Of a stretch of DNA of 64,000 nucleotides, positions 1 through 11,320 are shown in pieces. The position numbers and the translations under genes were made by a program. The notes below the pieces were generated by a model. It was not told the DNA's origin, made no database searches, and saw nothing but the letters and a program-made list of their open reading frames with translations. This stretch comes from Acestrorhynchus altus (Eukaryota > Chordata > Actinopteri > Characiformes > Acestrorhynchidae), in assembly GCA_034509495.1 (NCBI GenBank), contig CM067504.1:6770256-6834255 (forward strand). The letters run 5' to 3'. Position 1 is the stretch's first letter. Every line of letters begins with the position of its first letter.

Positions 1-23
1 TCTGATATAGTCAATCAGTAGAT

Positions 24-432
24 TTAGGTAGAATTTATGCAGGAATAAAGAATAGTGTGTCCACTACCTTTAAATGAGATGATCAAATCCATTAAGTATG
101 TTAAATCTTTATTTAGGTCCCCAAATACACACTTAAAAGACCCAAATCTTGTCAAATGCATGAACAACAGGTGCAAGTAAAGACAAGCCAAGGTACATTT
201 ATAGCCAAAGACACCGATGCTCATCTTCCACTGATGAATCAAAACAACAGCTCTCAGCTGTCAGAAACACAAGCTTACATTTGTCATCTTTAATGAAGAC
301 ATCAGGCCTTCTAGTAGATATCTCAGACAGTGCATCTCCATTAAACACACTCTGTAACGTCTGAGATTTTACCTGTCTGACCGTGATGTAAACAGTGTGC
401 AGAGTGCACACCAGATGGTGATACAGATACAA
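24..432 (-). mobile_element. Possible C-terminal remnant of a non-LTR retrotransposon polyprotein
   Basis: Two overlapping minus-strand frames (199-432 and 24-242) read as one broken protein. The first contains RRPDVFIKDDKCKLVF and the second continues with GYKCTLACLYLHLLF. The R-P-D followed by a charged stretch and hydrophobic strands recalls the restriction-like endonuclease that ends some R2-type LINE proteins. The frame changes near 200-240, so it would be a pseudogene. No reverse-transcriptase motif lies next to it in the window. This is a weak recognition from residue pattern only and the frames could be chance. Confidence 0.25.
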
Positions 433-739
433 AGTGATCAGATGAAGGGAGATTCACTAGGGCACTCTGCAATCGAAGTCTTGTCCAATGTTTCTAAAAT
501 TTCCGAAGGTTTATGCATGCCATGTTAGATTTTACTGTGCTATCAGTCTTGTTTTTTTTTTTTAAACCACGTCTGATTCAACGCCAAAGCTGCTGTCAGA
601 CGTGTAAAACTAACAAGACTCTTGGGGAAGCAGAAAAAGATTTTTAACACCACTAACCTGATTCACACTGAGAGAACATCACTCAGCCCAGTGCAGTGTG
701 GATTAGAACACTAACCCAGCAGAACAGCACACAGCAACT

Positions 740-744
<5 letters not shown>
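433..744. other. Unique noncoding sequence
   Basis: No open frame, repeat or recognisable motif apart from a 12-T run near 551-562. It leads into the first AC array. Confidence 0.5.

Positions 745-803
<59 letters not shown>
745..803. repeat. (AC)n microsatellite
   Basis: About 29 uninterrupted AC units. Confidence 0.98.
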
Positions 804-805
<2 letters not shown>

Positions 806-988
806 AACAGGGGGCTTATTGGACAAAAACATCTCTACACCTCAATTCCCCTGTCCACTGTATGCAAATCACCAGGCTGTCTGCAGTGCTCTGTATTAAG
901 TTAAGTCAGGCATTAAGTCTGTTTGCTTCCGTGTGACCACTTTGTTGCACCCTAGTGCGTCCACACTCCACATTGGGTCATCTGGTCC

Positions 989-991
<3 letters not shown>

Positions 992-1080
<89 letters not shown>
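992..1080. repeat. (AC)n microsatellite, long and pure
   Basis: About 44 uninterrupted AC units, one of the longest pure arrays in the window. The second AC array within 250 bp. Confidence 0.98.
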
Positions 1081-1082
<2 letters not shown>

Positions 1083-1517
1083 GAGAGCACACACTTGCAG
1101 AATTGCCCTTGATAATTAAAGGTGCTTGCTAGGACGGAGTGATATTTAATGGGGTTGTGTGTTGTGTGTGCTGGATCATTTCACTCAGTATGTTTCTGAA
1201 GACAGAGGGAACAGCTGTTAATGTGAATAACACCACCCTGCTGCCATCGAGGTCCGTTCTTCCCACTGGACACCTTTCCCAGCATGGCAAATAATTACAC
1301 ACACTCTGAGTAAGCTAAAAGGGTCAAAACTGAGAAACTGTTTATTCCTCCATTAGGCCTCAGAGGTGTTTCCCTGTAGAGACCTATGATGCTTTCCAGT
1401 CTCCATAAATTAAAAAGATGCCGTTCAAAAATGACCAGACTGTTTTAGTCCAGTTCAGGTTGCCAAAATGCCAAAGGCAGTTCATTTGCGTAGCAGAAGG
1501 AGACATTCAAACATACA

Positions 1518-1520
<3 letters not shown>
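1081..1520. other. Unique noncoding sequence between AC arrays
   Basis: About 440 bp with no coding signal and no recognised transposon; only a short GTGTTGTGTGTG patch near 1156-1169. Confidence 0.5.

Positions 1521-1592
<72 letters not shown>
1521..1592. repeat. (CA)n microsatellite
   Basis: 36 uninterrupted CA units. Open frames on both strands here are artefacts of the repeat (poly Thr-His and Cys-Val). Confidence 0.98.
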
Positions 1593-1594
<2 letters not shown>

Positions 1595-1728
1595 TCAAAA
1601 CTGATTAAGTAGGTAATAGCTGAAGGAATAACAGTATGTTTTGCCTTCATTATGGATAGTGCATTACAAATACTAGAGAAGAACGTCAAGCTGAAGGAAC
1701 AGCCTGAGCTTTACACATAAACTATGAG

Positions 1729-2108
1729 TTGGTTCACACACTGCTTATCTGAGTCCCTCTGAACACCTGCTGCCAATAGAGAATAGGACTCTCTGGGGCA
1801 GATCAAATAACATGAACCTACTGGCACAATGCCCTGCCTCTGGGAATTGGGGTAGAGAGCAAAACAGCTGTGGGCAGTGGAACTGTGTTCTCTGGATTGA
1901 TGCTGCTCGATATTGGGATAAGTTGGGGATTTGAGATGAGGTGGGGTGGTGATCACCCAACATCCTGACCCCACTAATGCTCTTGGCCTTCCCTGGACAG
2001 TAGAGACAGTTACTCCAACAAAAGAAACAGGATAACCCATTTAATACCCTGGATTTCAGAAGCAGCAGTGAATGAACAGGTGTCCCAATATTTTTGCCCA
2101 CCAATGTA
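1729..2108 (+). mobile_element. Tc1-like element remnant, alpha family, copy A
   Basis: The right end at 2079-2108 is the complement of a terminal repeat of the type CACTATATGGACAAAAGT, followed inward by GGGACACC. Internal blocks match the other alpha copies in this window (9811, 28388, 34938, 40411, 49510, 50100): a block at 1780-1830 with 'actctctggggcagat' and one at 1990-2025 with 'agagacagttactccaac'. Around 1869-1910 the plus strand reads WNCVLWIDAAR, which resembles the transposase stretch leading to the first catalytic Asp of Tc1 proteins; that assigns the sense strand. The outer left terminal repeat is not recognisable and most of the transposase gene is deleted. It is a non-autonomous, decayed copy. 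Confidence 0.8.
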
Positions 2109-2860
2109 TGCTTGTCTGTCCAGGGAACAAACTCATTTTTGTAGTGAACAGCACAATTGATTTTCAATTCTTCTTTTCATCTTTATTCAGATTATTAAAC
2201 CCGAGCAAATCCCGGTAAGAAACATAAAACAGACTTGATGAAGAGACTTATTTATCACGTCCGTTACCAAGGTTTCTTGAGTCTTAAAACCTGGCTGTCT
2301 CAAAACCAAACAAACATTTTTGTTCCTTTTTGCACAAAAAGACAAAGCAATATTCCCAGTGAATAATTAGATGTACACATCATTTGACAACTTACTCAAA
2401 ATGTAATTAAGCTGCTGCAAAGACATGTTTGATGTCTGAACAAAGGCACAAATATTTGCAAACGTCTGACAGCTCTTTAGCAAGTCAACCACTCTTAATG
2501 GAGGAATATAAATAAATATAGCACAAAATCTGTTCTCATGAGAGGTAACTAAAGGGTCTTCTTCAGATGGCAGGCTGCTCCCGGAGAATTCAGCACTCCC
2601 AGTATGTGGATTAGCACAGTTTAGGAACATTAATGTTCATACTAATACAAATGTTGGCTACATGCTGCTGTTCACTGCCATATGTTATCAATAACAGATG
2701 CATGTGCCTTTTCAACAACCATCTTGTGAGAGCATCGTGTTTCATTCCAAAAGATGTGAGGACATACATCGCCCTTAAGGACAAAAGCATAAAACAGTCA
2801 CTTAAAGTACCCAGATACTTGGCAAGCAGATATGTTAATGATTACAGGTGTGGCCTGATT
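2109..2860. other. Noncoding sequence, possibly the left part of the following Tc3-like element
   Basis: No coding signal. The AT-rich stretch 2640-2860 may belong to the untranslated left arm of the Tc3-like element at 2861, but I could not define a terminal repeat. Confidence 0.35.
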
Positions 2861-3100
2861 GGACACTAGGTCTTGGCACAAGAGGGGTCTGAAAGTGCTG
2901 CCCCACTGTCCTATAAAAAGACTCTCAGAGGCTACTTTTTGAGTAGGCTAACCTCTTGAGGAGAGATCAGTGACTGCTGCACATGCGCTCAGAGACATTT
3001 TGCCCAGTTGTCACACTTTGAGAGGGAGTGCATGATTGGACGGAGAGCAGCAAGATGGTGGTTTCAACTGCCCTTCATCTAGGCCATGAAAAAGGCCACC
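2861..3100 (+). mobile_element. Tc3/Tc1-like transposase N-terminal fragment with its leader
   Basis: At 3017-3092 the plus strand reads HFERECMIGRRAARWWFQL. The pattern F-E-R-x3-I-G-x-R-x-A-x-W-x-F is typical of the first DNA-binding helix-turn-helix of the Tc3-like transposases of fish. A stop follows within about 10 codons and the rest of the protein is missing. The upstream GC-rich stretch with 'ctataaaaagactctcaga' (2911-2929) has a TATA-like core about 100 bp before the fragment and probably is the old transposon promoter. It may belong to the same lineage as the minus-strand remnant at 46430-47065. Confidence 0.6.
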
Positions 3101-3966
3101 ATTGTCTTCATTTCAATTCTGGAACTGTGTTGTAACAACACTTCAAAATACACAAAATCCAGGACAGTGATAATCACACAAATCAGACATAAATCAAGTG
3201 GATCAAATATTCTGAAATGTCAGATCCAGTGTTCACATTTATAGCCTGTTAGTCCAGTGTGTAAGAGGAAGTGAAATTGTAGGTTTTTAAGATGTGATTT
3301 TATTGATGATTGTGATTAAACTAATATTTTATCCATATAGGCTATTCCTAATATATTGGTCTTGGTAACTTTGTCTATCTGTCGAGAAAGTATGTTAATG
3401 TAGTTGCTTAGTTTTTAAAGGCATTTAACCCCCTGCTACCACCACCACCCTGCAAGGTGTTAAAACATATTGAATTATTAAAACAATTAAGTTAATCCTT
3501 ATTTGCATGGGGAGCCCCAGGCTTAAATGGGGAATATTAGGAGACACCCTTTTAACCTTTTGGCCCCGCAGTGTGGCCCCCCCCCCACCATGCTGGAGCT
3601 GCAGTGTTTGCAAAGTGCAACTTCATTATGATTTCATTTTTCTAGCTACTCAAAAAGGAATATGTAGAAAAAAAATTAGATTCTAGTGGTACGTGATGAA
3701 TGGTTAATTGGGCTGTGTCCCCGCCTAAATGACCCCCATGCTGGGCCTGGTCTTGGTTGATTATAGTGGGAATGAGGAGAATTATGTAAATCAATTTTTT
3801 GTCAGAAGCTATCCCTTTAATGATTACACATTTTCTGTGGGGTGTGATTTAGTTACAGTTCTTTGTACCAGTAAACAAAGCACTGTGGTCACTCCTGCCT
3901 CCACCCAGCCATTCTGGTTCAGCTCCGGACTCACCTTCCACCTTGACCAGGAAGAAGCTGATAAGA
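3101..3966. other. Unique noncoding sequence
   Basis: No coding signal. It contains a run of ten C at 3577-3586 and otherwise nothing that I recognise. Confidence 0.45.
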
Positions 3967-3994
3967 AGGATGGATGAATGGATGGATGGATGGA
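3967..3994. repeat. Short imperfect (GGAT)n repeat
   Basis: Seven imperfect tetranucleotide units, the same motif as the larger array at 57708-57752. Confidence 0.85.
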
Positions 3995-4495
3995 AGGCAG
4001 TCAGGTCGGTGTACATACTAGCCACTGTGGTCTTACAGCCCAGCTCACACACAATAACAGCTAAATGTAATTTTTGACTTGTGCTCTGTATTCTGGGACA
4101 TTGCTCAGTAAGCTCAAGTGCGTATGCGCCCAGGGCACTGTGCTAAATTCCCCTGAAACACTTTGAGATGGCCTAAATCACTTCGGATCAGAGGAGCTGT
4201 CAGAGAGGCCAGTCAATTACTGCTAAAGTGGAAAGGTGCTATCGCCGCTCCACGGGCACATAGCACAAATAGGAAATTTGAGGGAATGTTTATGTGAGGG
4301 TCAGTGGGGGTGTTAATGAGGGAGAGGGAGGGAAATGGGAGAGAGTGTGAGAGAGAGTGTGAGAGCAGTGTGAGTGTAAAAGAATGTCTTTGCTGTAGAT
4401 CTGATGCATTAGATATGACAGTCCCTCACAGAATGGAGAACATTTACAATGACAGGTTGCCTGCCATCCAAAAGGAAAGTCAAGCCCACCCGGAG
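3995..4495. other. Noncoding sequence with a purine-rich patch
   Basis: A G/A-rich strand at 4316-4375 (GAGGGAGAGGGAGGG, then GAGAGAGTGTGAGAG) precedes the AC array. No gene seen. Confidence 0.45.
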
Positions 4496-4519
4496 ACACA
4501 CACACACACACATGCAGAT

Positions 4520-4582
<63 letters not shown>
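4496..4582. repeat. Compound (AC)n microsatellite
   Basis: Two AC tracts separated by TGCAGATG at 4513-4520; the second tract holds about 31 units. Confidence 0.97.
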
Positions 4583-4585
<3 letters not shown>

Positions 4586-5395
4586 CAGTCTGGTGACTCT
4601 GAGCTGTCAACTCCTCAATGTATTATTTATTGGCTCCCCCTCACTGTGCAAAAGACTGCTGAAACCATCCTTCGCCAAACCCCCTACATACAAACCACCC
4701 GTTCTTAATCAATTTCTATTGTTAATCAATCAATAACACTTTAGGCTTCTCAGTGTTATGCATATTAATCATATATCTTGTCGTCTTTCTCATAGCAATC
4801 ATATAAAACAGAAAACGCTCTGATCTTTCCACGAATACGCTACACAGGTTAGACGTATCGCACAACCTGAACTGTAATATAATATCACTTCAAAATTAGT
4901 AACACATACATTTCCATTTAATTAAAATGACCCAAATAAAGCTCTAAGGTTCAGATCAGGTGACTATTTTCATTCTATACTTGTGTTTAGTTTGTTCTAA
5001 GATACAGTCTTGGGGGGGGAAAAAATCAACATTTGAAACGTTATTTAAAAGCGCATTGCTGATATACCCCTCTGACTCCTCTGAGGGCCTTGCATTTGTC
5101 ATCTGTCATGGAAAACACAGAAGACACAGTGACTAGTTAATGCTTAGTGCCAACCTCAGTGTAGAATATGTACATATTGAAACTGTGCATTTGTGATATA
5201 TTGATGTTGACATTTCAGTTTGGCAGGCTGGGGAAGGGGGCAGGGTTGACAATAAAGACATGCTGTATTATAAGGTTTTATTTGAGGTTCAGTTCTGTTC
5301 TTTTGTAGAGTTATTTTATCACAATGTTTCCTACACTATGTAAGTGCAAATTACCCAAACCTGTTAGGGCTCTGATGGTCTAATCCAGAGCCACT
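4583..5395. other. Unique AT-rich noncoding sequence
   Basis: No coding signal or transposon recognised. An octamer-like ATGCATATTAAT lies at about 4758-4769 and a run of eight G near 5013. Confidence 0.45.
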
Positions 5396-5399
5396 CTTT

Positions 5400-5545
5400 T
5401 CTCACATTACAGACGTGGGCCAGGATAGTGTTAGGAATCTTGCCCAACACTCTTTTTGTTGTACTACAGAATAGACTGGGAATCAAACCCCAGTCTCCCA
5501 CATGGTGTTGTGGCTTGATGGTGGTGTTATTTGCTGCACCACACA
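5400..5545 (-). mobile_element. tRNA-derived SINE fragment (antisense)
   Basis: The complement of 5479-5489 is GGTTTGATTCC, one mismatch from the RNA polymerase III B box (GGTTCGANTCC). The complement of 5531-5541 gives TGTGGTGCAGC, compatible with an A box at the expected distance. The tRNA-like head is at the right, so the SINE is transcribed on the minus strand. The body (5400-5478) is short and diverged. Confidence 0.55.
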
Positions 5546-5892
5546 AACCCTAACATACACGATGCTCTCGATATTAGGAGGGTGAAGACAAGCACATGAA
5601 ACATATGAAGCCACTGCCTCTTTTTGACCTGCATCAGTTGCATCATTGTTGGGCACACTTGGAGGTAAGCACTGGGTCCCAGTTCTGGTATAATTGCTAA
5701 CAGACATCTGTGCCTACCAGCATCTCACTGGGTTTGATGTGAGGAGAGAACACCATCTAACCATCCAGAGAGAACATGGCAAATTTTGTTCTCTGAGACT
5801 CTGGCTGATGATGGCAAGCAGCACGACCAGGGATTTTAACCAGTTTTTGCTCACTTGTTTCATAATATAGAGTGATCATACATCATCTTTCT
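5546..5892. other. Unique noncoding sequence
   Basis: No gene or recognised repeat. Confidence 0.4.
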
Positions 5893-5963
5893 CTTTTTGC
5901 TTTGGCAGGGAAATCAGCAGTCTGTGCTGGACTCCAGCCCTCAGTTCCCCACCCCTGGTCTAC
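5893..5963. mobile_element. Right-end fragment of a palindromic hAT-type MITE
   Basis: The block ends with 'ccccacccctg' and contains 'gctggactccagccctca', the half-element found in the fuller copy at 32908-33105 and in the fragment at 59552-59645. Only one end is present. Confidence 0.5.
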
Positions 5964-6214
5964 ATGTACCTGCATCTGCATCTGCATTAAACTTTAGTCA
6001 GACTGTTTCCCATTATGGCCAATTGACCACAGCCTAAAAAGGTGTAAATACAAATGTAAACAATATTTTTTTTGATGTCATGAAAATATAAACATTATTA
6101 AAACAAGATAATGAGAGTTTCTCTGTGCTTATTCTATTTTCTTAGACTAATTGAAATGAAATGTTTATGTATTAATCAAGTTTGTTGCATAATATTAGGG
6201 ACATTTAAGGGACA
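5964..6214. other. Unique noncoding sequence
   Basis: AT-rich; a weak simple repeat (TGCATC)n at about 5971-5987. Confidence 0.4.
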
Positions 6215-6400
6215 TCACTACTTGGGGCAGCCATGGTATAAATGTTGGAACCAGAACCGATTGCTGACCAGCACTATTTCCTCCCACAACATTCATAACT
6301 GGGGTGTACTTGAGCAAAGCACCTATCCCCCAATAGCTTCCCAGGTGGAGGTTGACATCTACTGTACTGCCATGCTGTAGCTGTAAAGTGTGTCTCTGTT
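6215..6400 (+). mobile_element. tRNA-derived SINE remnant, 'cttgagcaaggcac' family
   Basis: The stretch 6308-6350 contains 'cttgagcaaagcacctat' followed by 'gcttcccaggtgg'. The same module, in the same order, is at 39770-39811 and, reversed, at 33540-33595. The tRNA-like head is too diverged to show an A box. The copy is older than the other two. Confidence 0.6.
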
Positions 6401-7719
6401 TTGCACAAGGACATACTACATTGCAGTCCTTTCTCCTGAAAAGCAATTTTGTATTGGCTTTAGCCAAACTGCTCTGTAATATAGTAGTGTGTAGTTAGAT
6501 CTCTGCATTATTACCCAGAATATACTGAAAAAAATAGGTTTGACAAATCCAGCCTTGACGACTGGGTCGAGAACTGCATCAGCCTGATCATTATAGCCCT
6601 GCTTTGCTCTGTTTACAACCATTGTTCAGTGAATAAATCCTGAGCTGCAATTGTATCGTAGACTAATGAAAGAGCCTTCATGCTCAGAGTCTGGCAGAAG
6701 CCCGCAGAGGTGGAGTTCAGGTACGCCTAGATGTTGGAGAAGTGCTAAGAGGCACACATTTCCTTACACTGACACTAGAGCGCACTGTTGTCCTGCGGCC
6801 TACTGACCAACAAGACAACAGGGTGAAAAAACATGGAGAAACTCCCCCAACTCCTCCACCACATGACAATTCCCCTTCACCCACCACATCCAGAAATAAA
6901 AGTCTATCTTGGTAGATGTGGTAGATTCTTAAAGAAGTTTTGAAATAATACATCAGTGTGTATTGGATGTCTGAGGAGCTCTGAGGAACTTTAGGCTCGT
7001 TCCCTCTCTCTTTCCCTCTGTCTCTCTCTATATCTCTTTATCTCTCTCTAGACCTTAAGTAAATATTACATGAATCAGATCATATTTCACACATTCATGC
7101 ATTTTTTATTATGCTGAATTAATATGGCGCTCACTAGCGGGAAGAACAAGTGTGGGTCTTGCCATTTTACGTGTGTTCAGTATGTTCAGAGGCTATACTG
7201 TAGCGAGGGATAGAGAGAAAGAGAGAGGTAACTTGAAGATGTAATTAACATACAGAATCAATTAAAGCTTTGAAGTCAGCTGATCTGAATCCATCCCAAA
7301 CATTCAAAGCAAAGTCAGCGTCTTCATCATGTTCAATCAAATGACTGGTGCTGCATTCCTGATCTGAACGGCATTTTCATCCTGAAATACTTAAGTGTCT
7401 AAAGTCGTGCCTGAATTGCAAATGTGTCAGTCACAGTAAAGAAGGGATGAGCCAGTGTCACAAATCATCAGGGCACTTGCCGAACAAGCAGTGTTTGTCT
7501 GACGATAGAGAGAACAGTTGTTAAGAATTGAAGCTCTGTGACAGAGACAGAGATATAAATAGCTCAGCGTCTGAAGCATCATGGACAGCAGGATTACTCC
7601 CCTCTACCATGTCAATCTCGGCCTAATATCAGTATTACGGGACCAAAACACAACAACTAAACATAGGAGCATAAATTTGAACATCTGTTAATGTTAAAAG
7701 CAACCTAAACATGGACATT
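6401..7719. other. Long unique noncoding stretch
   Basis: No coding signal. Pyrimidine-rich TCTCTC patches at 7002-7052 and a short GA patch at 7205-7227; otherwise nothing that I recognise. Confidence 0.45.
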
Positions 7720-7724
7720 ACTTG

Positions 7725-7990
7725 TTTGCAGCAGATTGTGTGTGTGCTGCATGGCTCCCGGGGCCTGGGGTTGAGGGTTCAATTCTTGCTCTGGCCTCTG
7801 TCTATGAGAAGTATGGTGTGATCCCCTCATAATCCATATGGATTTCCTCTGGGTTTCCTGTGTTTTTCTGCCACCTCTCAAAACAACATGGTAGGTGAAA
7901 TGGCTATGATAAATAAATGGCTGATAGGTGTGAAGGGGTGCGTTGGAGTGGCACCCTATCCATAGGGTACTCCTGCCTTGGGAGCAATAA
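7725..7990 (+). mobile_element. tRNA-derived SINE (V-SINE/DANA-like)
   Basis: GGTTCAATTCT at 7776-7786 fits the polymerase III B box. About 70 bp downstream is 'gatttcctctgggtttcc' (7840-7857), the central module shared by V-SINE/DANA elements of fish as I know them. The 3' part includes a near-palindrome 'caccctatccatagggtact'. The A box is diverged. Reverse pieces of similar elements are at 9225-9365, 39896-40085 and 63460-63619. Confidence 0.6.
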
Positions 7991-9224
7991 TTCCAGTAGT
8001 GAGTTCTCGGTCAAATATTCCATTTAAAATCACAAAATCAAAAAAGACAAACTGCTTACTTTCCTATATTCTGCCCTCAAAATTTCTTTCCACCACATGT
8101 AAGCTCACCAGACATTAAATTCGTCACCTGTGACTGAAACGTACCTATCAGCTGTATTACCTCCAGGAGCATGAATAATAGCTGTAATTCAAGTTGGCGT
8201 GGACTGGACAAGTTTCTGGAAGTAGCGACTTTTGCATAAAACAATTGCACAGTTCAGACAGATTTCACTCGTTGTTCCATGCAGTTCAGGGAGTTTGAAG
8301 AGGAGTTTCTAATCTGCAGATTTTTGTGGGTCAGCGCAGTTTTGTGAATGCTCTTCAATGTTCATTATGCCAATCAGTCACATCTGAAGCCCTGTGAATG
8401 TAAACATAGTCATCTTTGAATACAGGCATCGGAATTCTATGTTATGATAAACCGGGTTGTCCAGCAGCTCAATGTAGGCATTGTGGTTCAAATGTGCTCT
8501 CACCTCAACCAAAGGACTTTCCACCTAATTAAAACATCACAGAACACAGAGCCTCCTCCAGCTTGAAGCGCACTTTGCCCAGAGTCCTCACTGAGGCTTC
8601 CTGAGGTCTATGATGAACACAACACCCAGCATCGTTCACATACAAGCAGCTGACCAAATGAAATGTTTTGGTCATGACCCAGTTCAGTTTTTGTGTCTCT
8701 TTGCCCGCTGTAACCAGGCAACTTTGTGAACAGAAATGAGGAGGGGCATACCACCACATTTTTGGCAATGGGAAACTGTTTGCCCAGGGCCACCCCTTCC
8801 ATTTACCCTTTTCATTATTAGACTAGGGGGTCTCCCTCTGTAATCCATTCATTAGGGTACACAGGTCCACCCTTCCCTGCCCTCCATCGCCCCTGAGTGT
8901 TAAGTGAGTTAAGGCCTCTTGCGTGCCACTCTGCTCCATATGTTGATGGTTCTTTCAGAAATTGGTTGGGAAGGGCCTGTGTTGACATCTGGAAACAATT
9001 CTTGCCTAGAAGCCAATTTTCAATAAATCAGTTTTCATTCACAAGCTATGGAACATCCCGGCAGTACCCGTCTGTCAGTTTTTTCTTTCAACCACAGTTC
9101 TGATGAGAATTTCCTGTAGATTGGGATTTTTGCCACTGTTCGTAGACCCATATGAGCATATGCTTCAATTCATCTGTAAATTCAGCTGCTTCTTTATTCT
9201 TGCCTTCTCGGCACCATCATCCTT
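7991..9224. other. Long unique noncoding stretch
   Basis: No gene supported. Overlapping short minus-strand frames at 8529-8802 show no recognisable domain. Confidence 0.4.
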
Positions 9225-9365
9225 CCATCTTCTTATCCACTTCTTCTTGGTCAGGCTTGTGGTGGGTCCAGGACTACCTAATATAAATAATCCCAATCCA
9301 GGAAAACCTCCTGGACAGGGCACCTGTCCATCACGACATTCCACACACACACATCCACAATTTAG
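9225..9365 (-). mobile_element. V-SINE-like tail (antisense), weak
   Basis: 'ggacagggcacctgtccatc' at 9313-9332 and the preceding 'cttcttatccactt' resemble the reversed tail of a common fish SINE. No promoter box is present. Confidence 0.35.
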
Positions 9366-9599
9366 CATAACCTAATTTCAGTCCTTGAGTGTCCAGCGCA
9401 GATGGTTCTTACTTGTCAAATACATTTGTGGCAATTAACAGATGAGTTGAATCAGGTGTGTTTGAAGAGGCATCTCATTAATCTATTCAGGACTCCAGCC
9501 CTCTAGTCCTGCCTTGAGTCCAACGATTCTGGGTGTTCAGGACACCAACTCTCCAGGACTGGCAATGAAGAACCCAACCATGTATTTTTAGAAGGTGGG
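9366..9599. other. Diverged repeat-like noncoding sequence
   Basis: 'gaatcaggtgtgtttgaag' and 'caggactccagccctc' recall the palindromic MITE family seen at 32908, but no end can be placed. Confidence 0.3.
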
Positions 9600-9745
9600 A
9601 TGAAACACGAGCACCTTGAGGAGCCGTCCATGCACACAACACAGCAAACTCCTCACAGTCAGTAGCCAAAGCAAGGATTAAACGCACAACCCCAGGAGCT
9701 GTGCAGCACAAACACCACCTGCTGCACCACCATGCCATTCTTGGT
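9600..9745 (-). mobile_element. tRNA-derived SINE head (antisense)
   Basis: The complement of 9719-9736 reads TGGTGGTGCAGCAGGTGG, which fits a tRNA-like A-box region. The complement of 9675-9690 gives a degraded B box. The tRNA-like head is at the right, so this is the minus strand of a SINE. Confidence 0.5.
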
Positions 9746-9810
9746 GCCATCATGTTTTGTTATTTTCATTTTGATTATTTTGTGTCATATCTCTGCTGCC
9801 AGTCTTCATA

Positions 9811-10216
9811 CACAATATGCTCAAATGTTTGTGGACACTCTAATGCTTTCTAATGAAAGCATTCATCTACTTTAAGTTGCACCCATTGCTGACACAGATG
9901 TGCAAATGCACCCACAGCTTGTCTAGTCACTGTAAAGAAGTACTGCCTATAAAACAGGACTCTCTGGAGCAGATAACCAAGCATGAACCTTTTGGCACCT
10001 AATGCCAAGCATGGGCTAGAGAGGTCCTTTAGAGCAGAGCTGTGGAGCAGTGAAACTGTGTTCAGTGGAAATGCAATCAAATCCTCACAGCAATGATAAA
10101 AAGCCTTTTCCTGGCCAGCAGAGACAGATAGTCCAACAAAAGCAGGACAAATTAATTTCAGGAGAGACAATGAATGAACAGGTGTCCCAATATACGTTTT
10201 TCCCCATATAGTGTAT
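9811..10216 (+). mobile_element. Tc1-like element, alpha family, copy B (both terminal repeats kept)
   Basis: The left end starts CACAATATGCTCAAATGT and continues to TGTGGACAC; the right end is 'ggtgtcccaatatacg' to 'catatagtgta'. The two ends are imperfect inverted repeats next to TA dinucleotides, as Tc1/mariner insertions require. Internal blocks match copies A, C, D and F, for example 'actctctggagcagata' (9959-9975) and 'gcaatcaaatcctcacagc' (10074-10092). The length (about 405 bp) is far below a full Tc1 element (roughly 1.2-1.6 kb), so this is an internally deleted derivative. Confidence 0.85.
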
Positions 10217-10930
10217 AATTCAATAATGAAACTGCTGTTCAGCAATGCTGCAACTTATCTTCTCTGTAGACAAGCTTTTTGGGTCAACGAGAGCCAGATT
10301 CACACCCCCACACTGAGTTCCCATCAGCGTCTTGAGGCCTGGCTTCTGTTTGTATTCTTTACTTTTATCCAATCAGAATTTGAGGCAAGTGTGTGAAATT
10401 TAGATGTGATAACAGATGTTTCCATTAATCTTTAGCTACGGTAGCCTTGTATCTCCATGGCAAAACCTCAGACACCAAACATGTCTCAGTTGACTGACTA
10501 ATATTACAGTATGGTGTCAATTTTAAAACTGTTGCTAATTGCCAAAGATAAAGGAATAAATAAATAAATAAATAAGTAAATTTTAATAACTGCTTCTTTG
10601 ACATATCCATATGACTAGTCACTTGTAGTGGTGATATTGTCATGTGAACACCATCCAGCATGTGATGGTGAAGCAGTTGGATGCCAATGCTTTCAGGTGC
10701 TCCCATGATTATGTTACCTTCTGGGTTAGTTATTCTGTTATAGTCAGATCTGTTGGAGTCACTCGTCACACTCCATGAAAAAAACCTTAATCTAATTACA
10801 TTTCTTTTCCAAGTTAATGATGGCCCACCATCCCGGGCTGATAGAAGGTTAACCTTGAGCTCCCCTGCCACCACTTCACACTCGCTGCCCACCTTCCAGC
10901 TACTGGACTTGGACTAGTTGCTCGCCTGTC
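10217..10930. other. Noncoding sequence with a (TAAA)n patch
   Basis: (AATA)n at 10553-10574. A 155-codon minus-strand frame across 10425-10892 has no recognisable domain and I do not call it a gene. Confidence 0.45.
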
Positions 10931-11320
10931 ATCACTATGTGGAAATTTACATGGACCCTAATTATCTGCTACCGTTACCACTATGACCACCATGAAACTA
11001 TCATCATTACTCCTGTACACCTGAGCATTACAGTAGACGTGGTGGTCCGGTGTCCCCTAATCAATAATGTATGAGAAGAGGTTTCCCCCCTTGTGAGTCT
11101 GGTTCCTCACAAGATTTCTTCCTCCAACTCTGAAGGAGTTTTTCTTTGCCACTATTACCCTTTGGCTTGCTCAGCAGGGGCGTTTATGTCTTTATCCTTT
11201 CTTTCATGTGTTGATCATCTTATTTTTGATTTCTGTAAAGCTGCTTTCAGGAGACTTCAGTTGTAAAAAGTGCAATACGAATAACATAGGTTAGATTAAA
11301 TTTGATTTAGTGTAGAGAGA
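10931..11320 (+). mobile_element. LINE-like 3' end
   Basis: The run 'ggttcctcacaagatttctt' (11100-11119), 'gagtttttctttgccac' (11136-11152), 'tgtaaagctgctttcagg' (11234-11251) and 'gtgcaatacgaata' (11269-11282) matches a 3' terminal block that I know as widespread in fish genomes and that ends in an A-rich tail. It is followed by 'ttagattaaatttgattta', which fits a degenerate tail. No reverse-transcriptase sequence is attached, so it is a 5'-truncated insertion. The clade is uncertain and the left boundary approximate. Confidence 0.55.

Noticed and set aside
1745..2167. 140-codon minus-strand open frame
   Set aside because: It is the antisense of Tc1 copy A.
4304..4736. Plus-strand frames with Thr-His repeats, and similar Cys-Val frames on the other strand at many sites
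   Set aside because: Translations of (AC)n or (GT)n arrays, not proteins.
10425..10892. 155-codon minus-strand open frame
   Set aside because: Contains a (TAAA)n-derived FTYLFIYLFLYL stretch and no recognisable domain.
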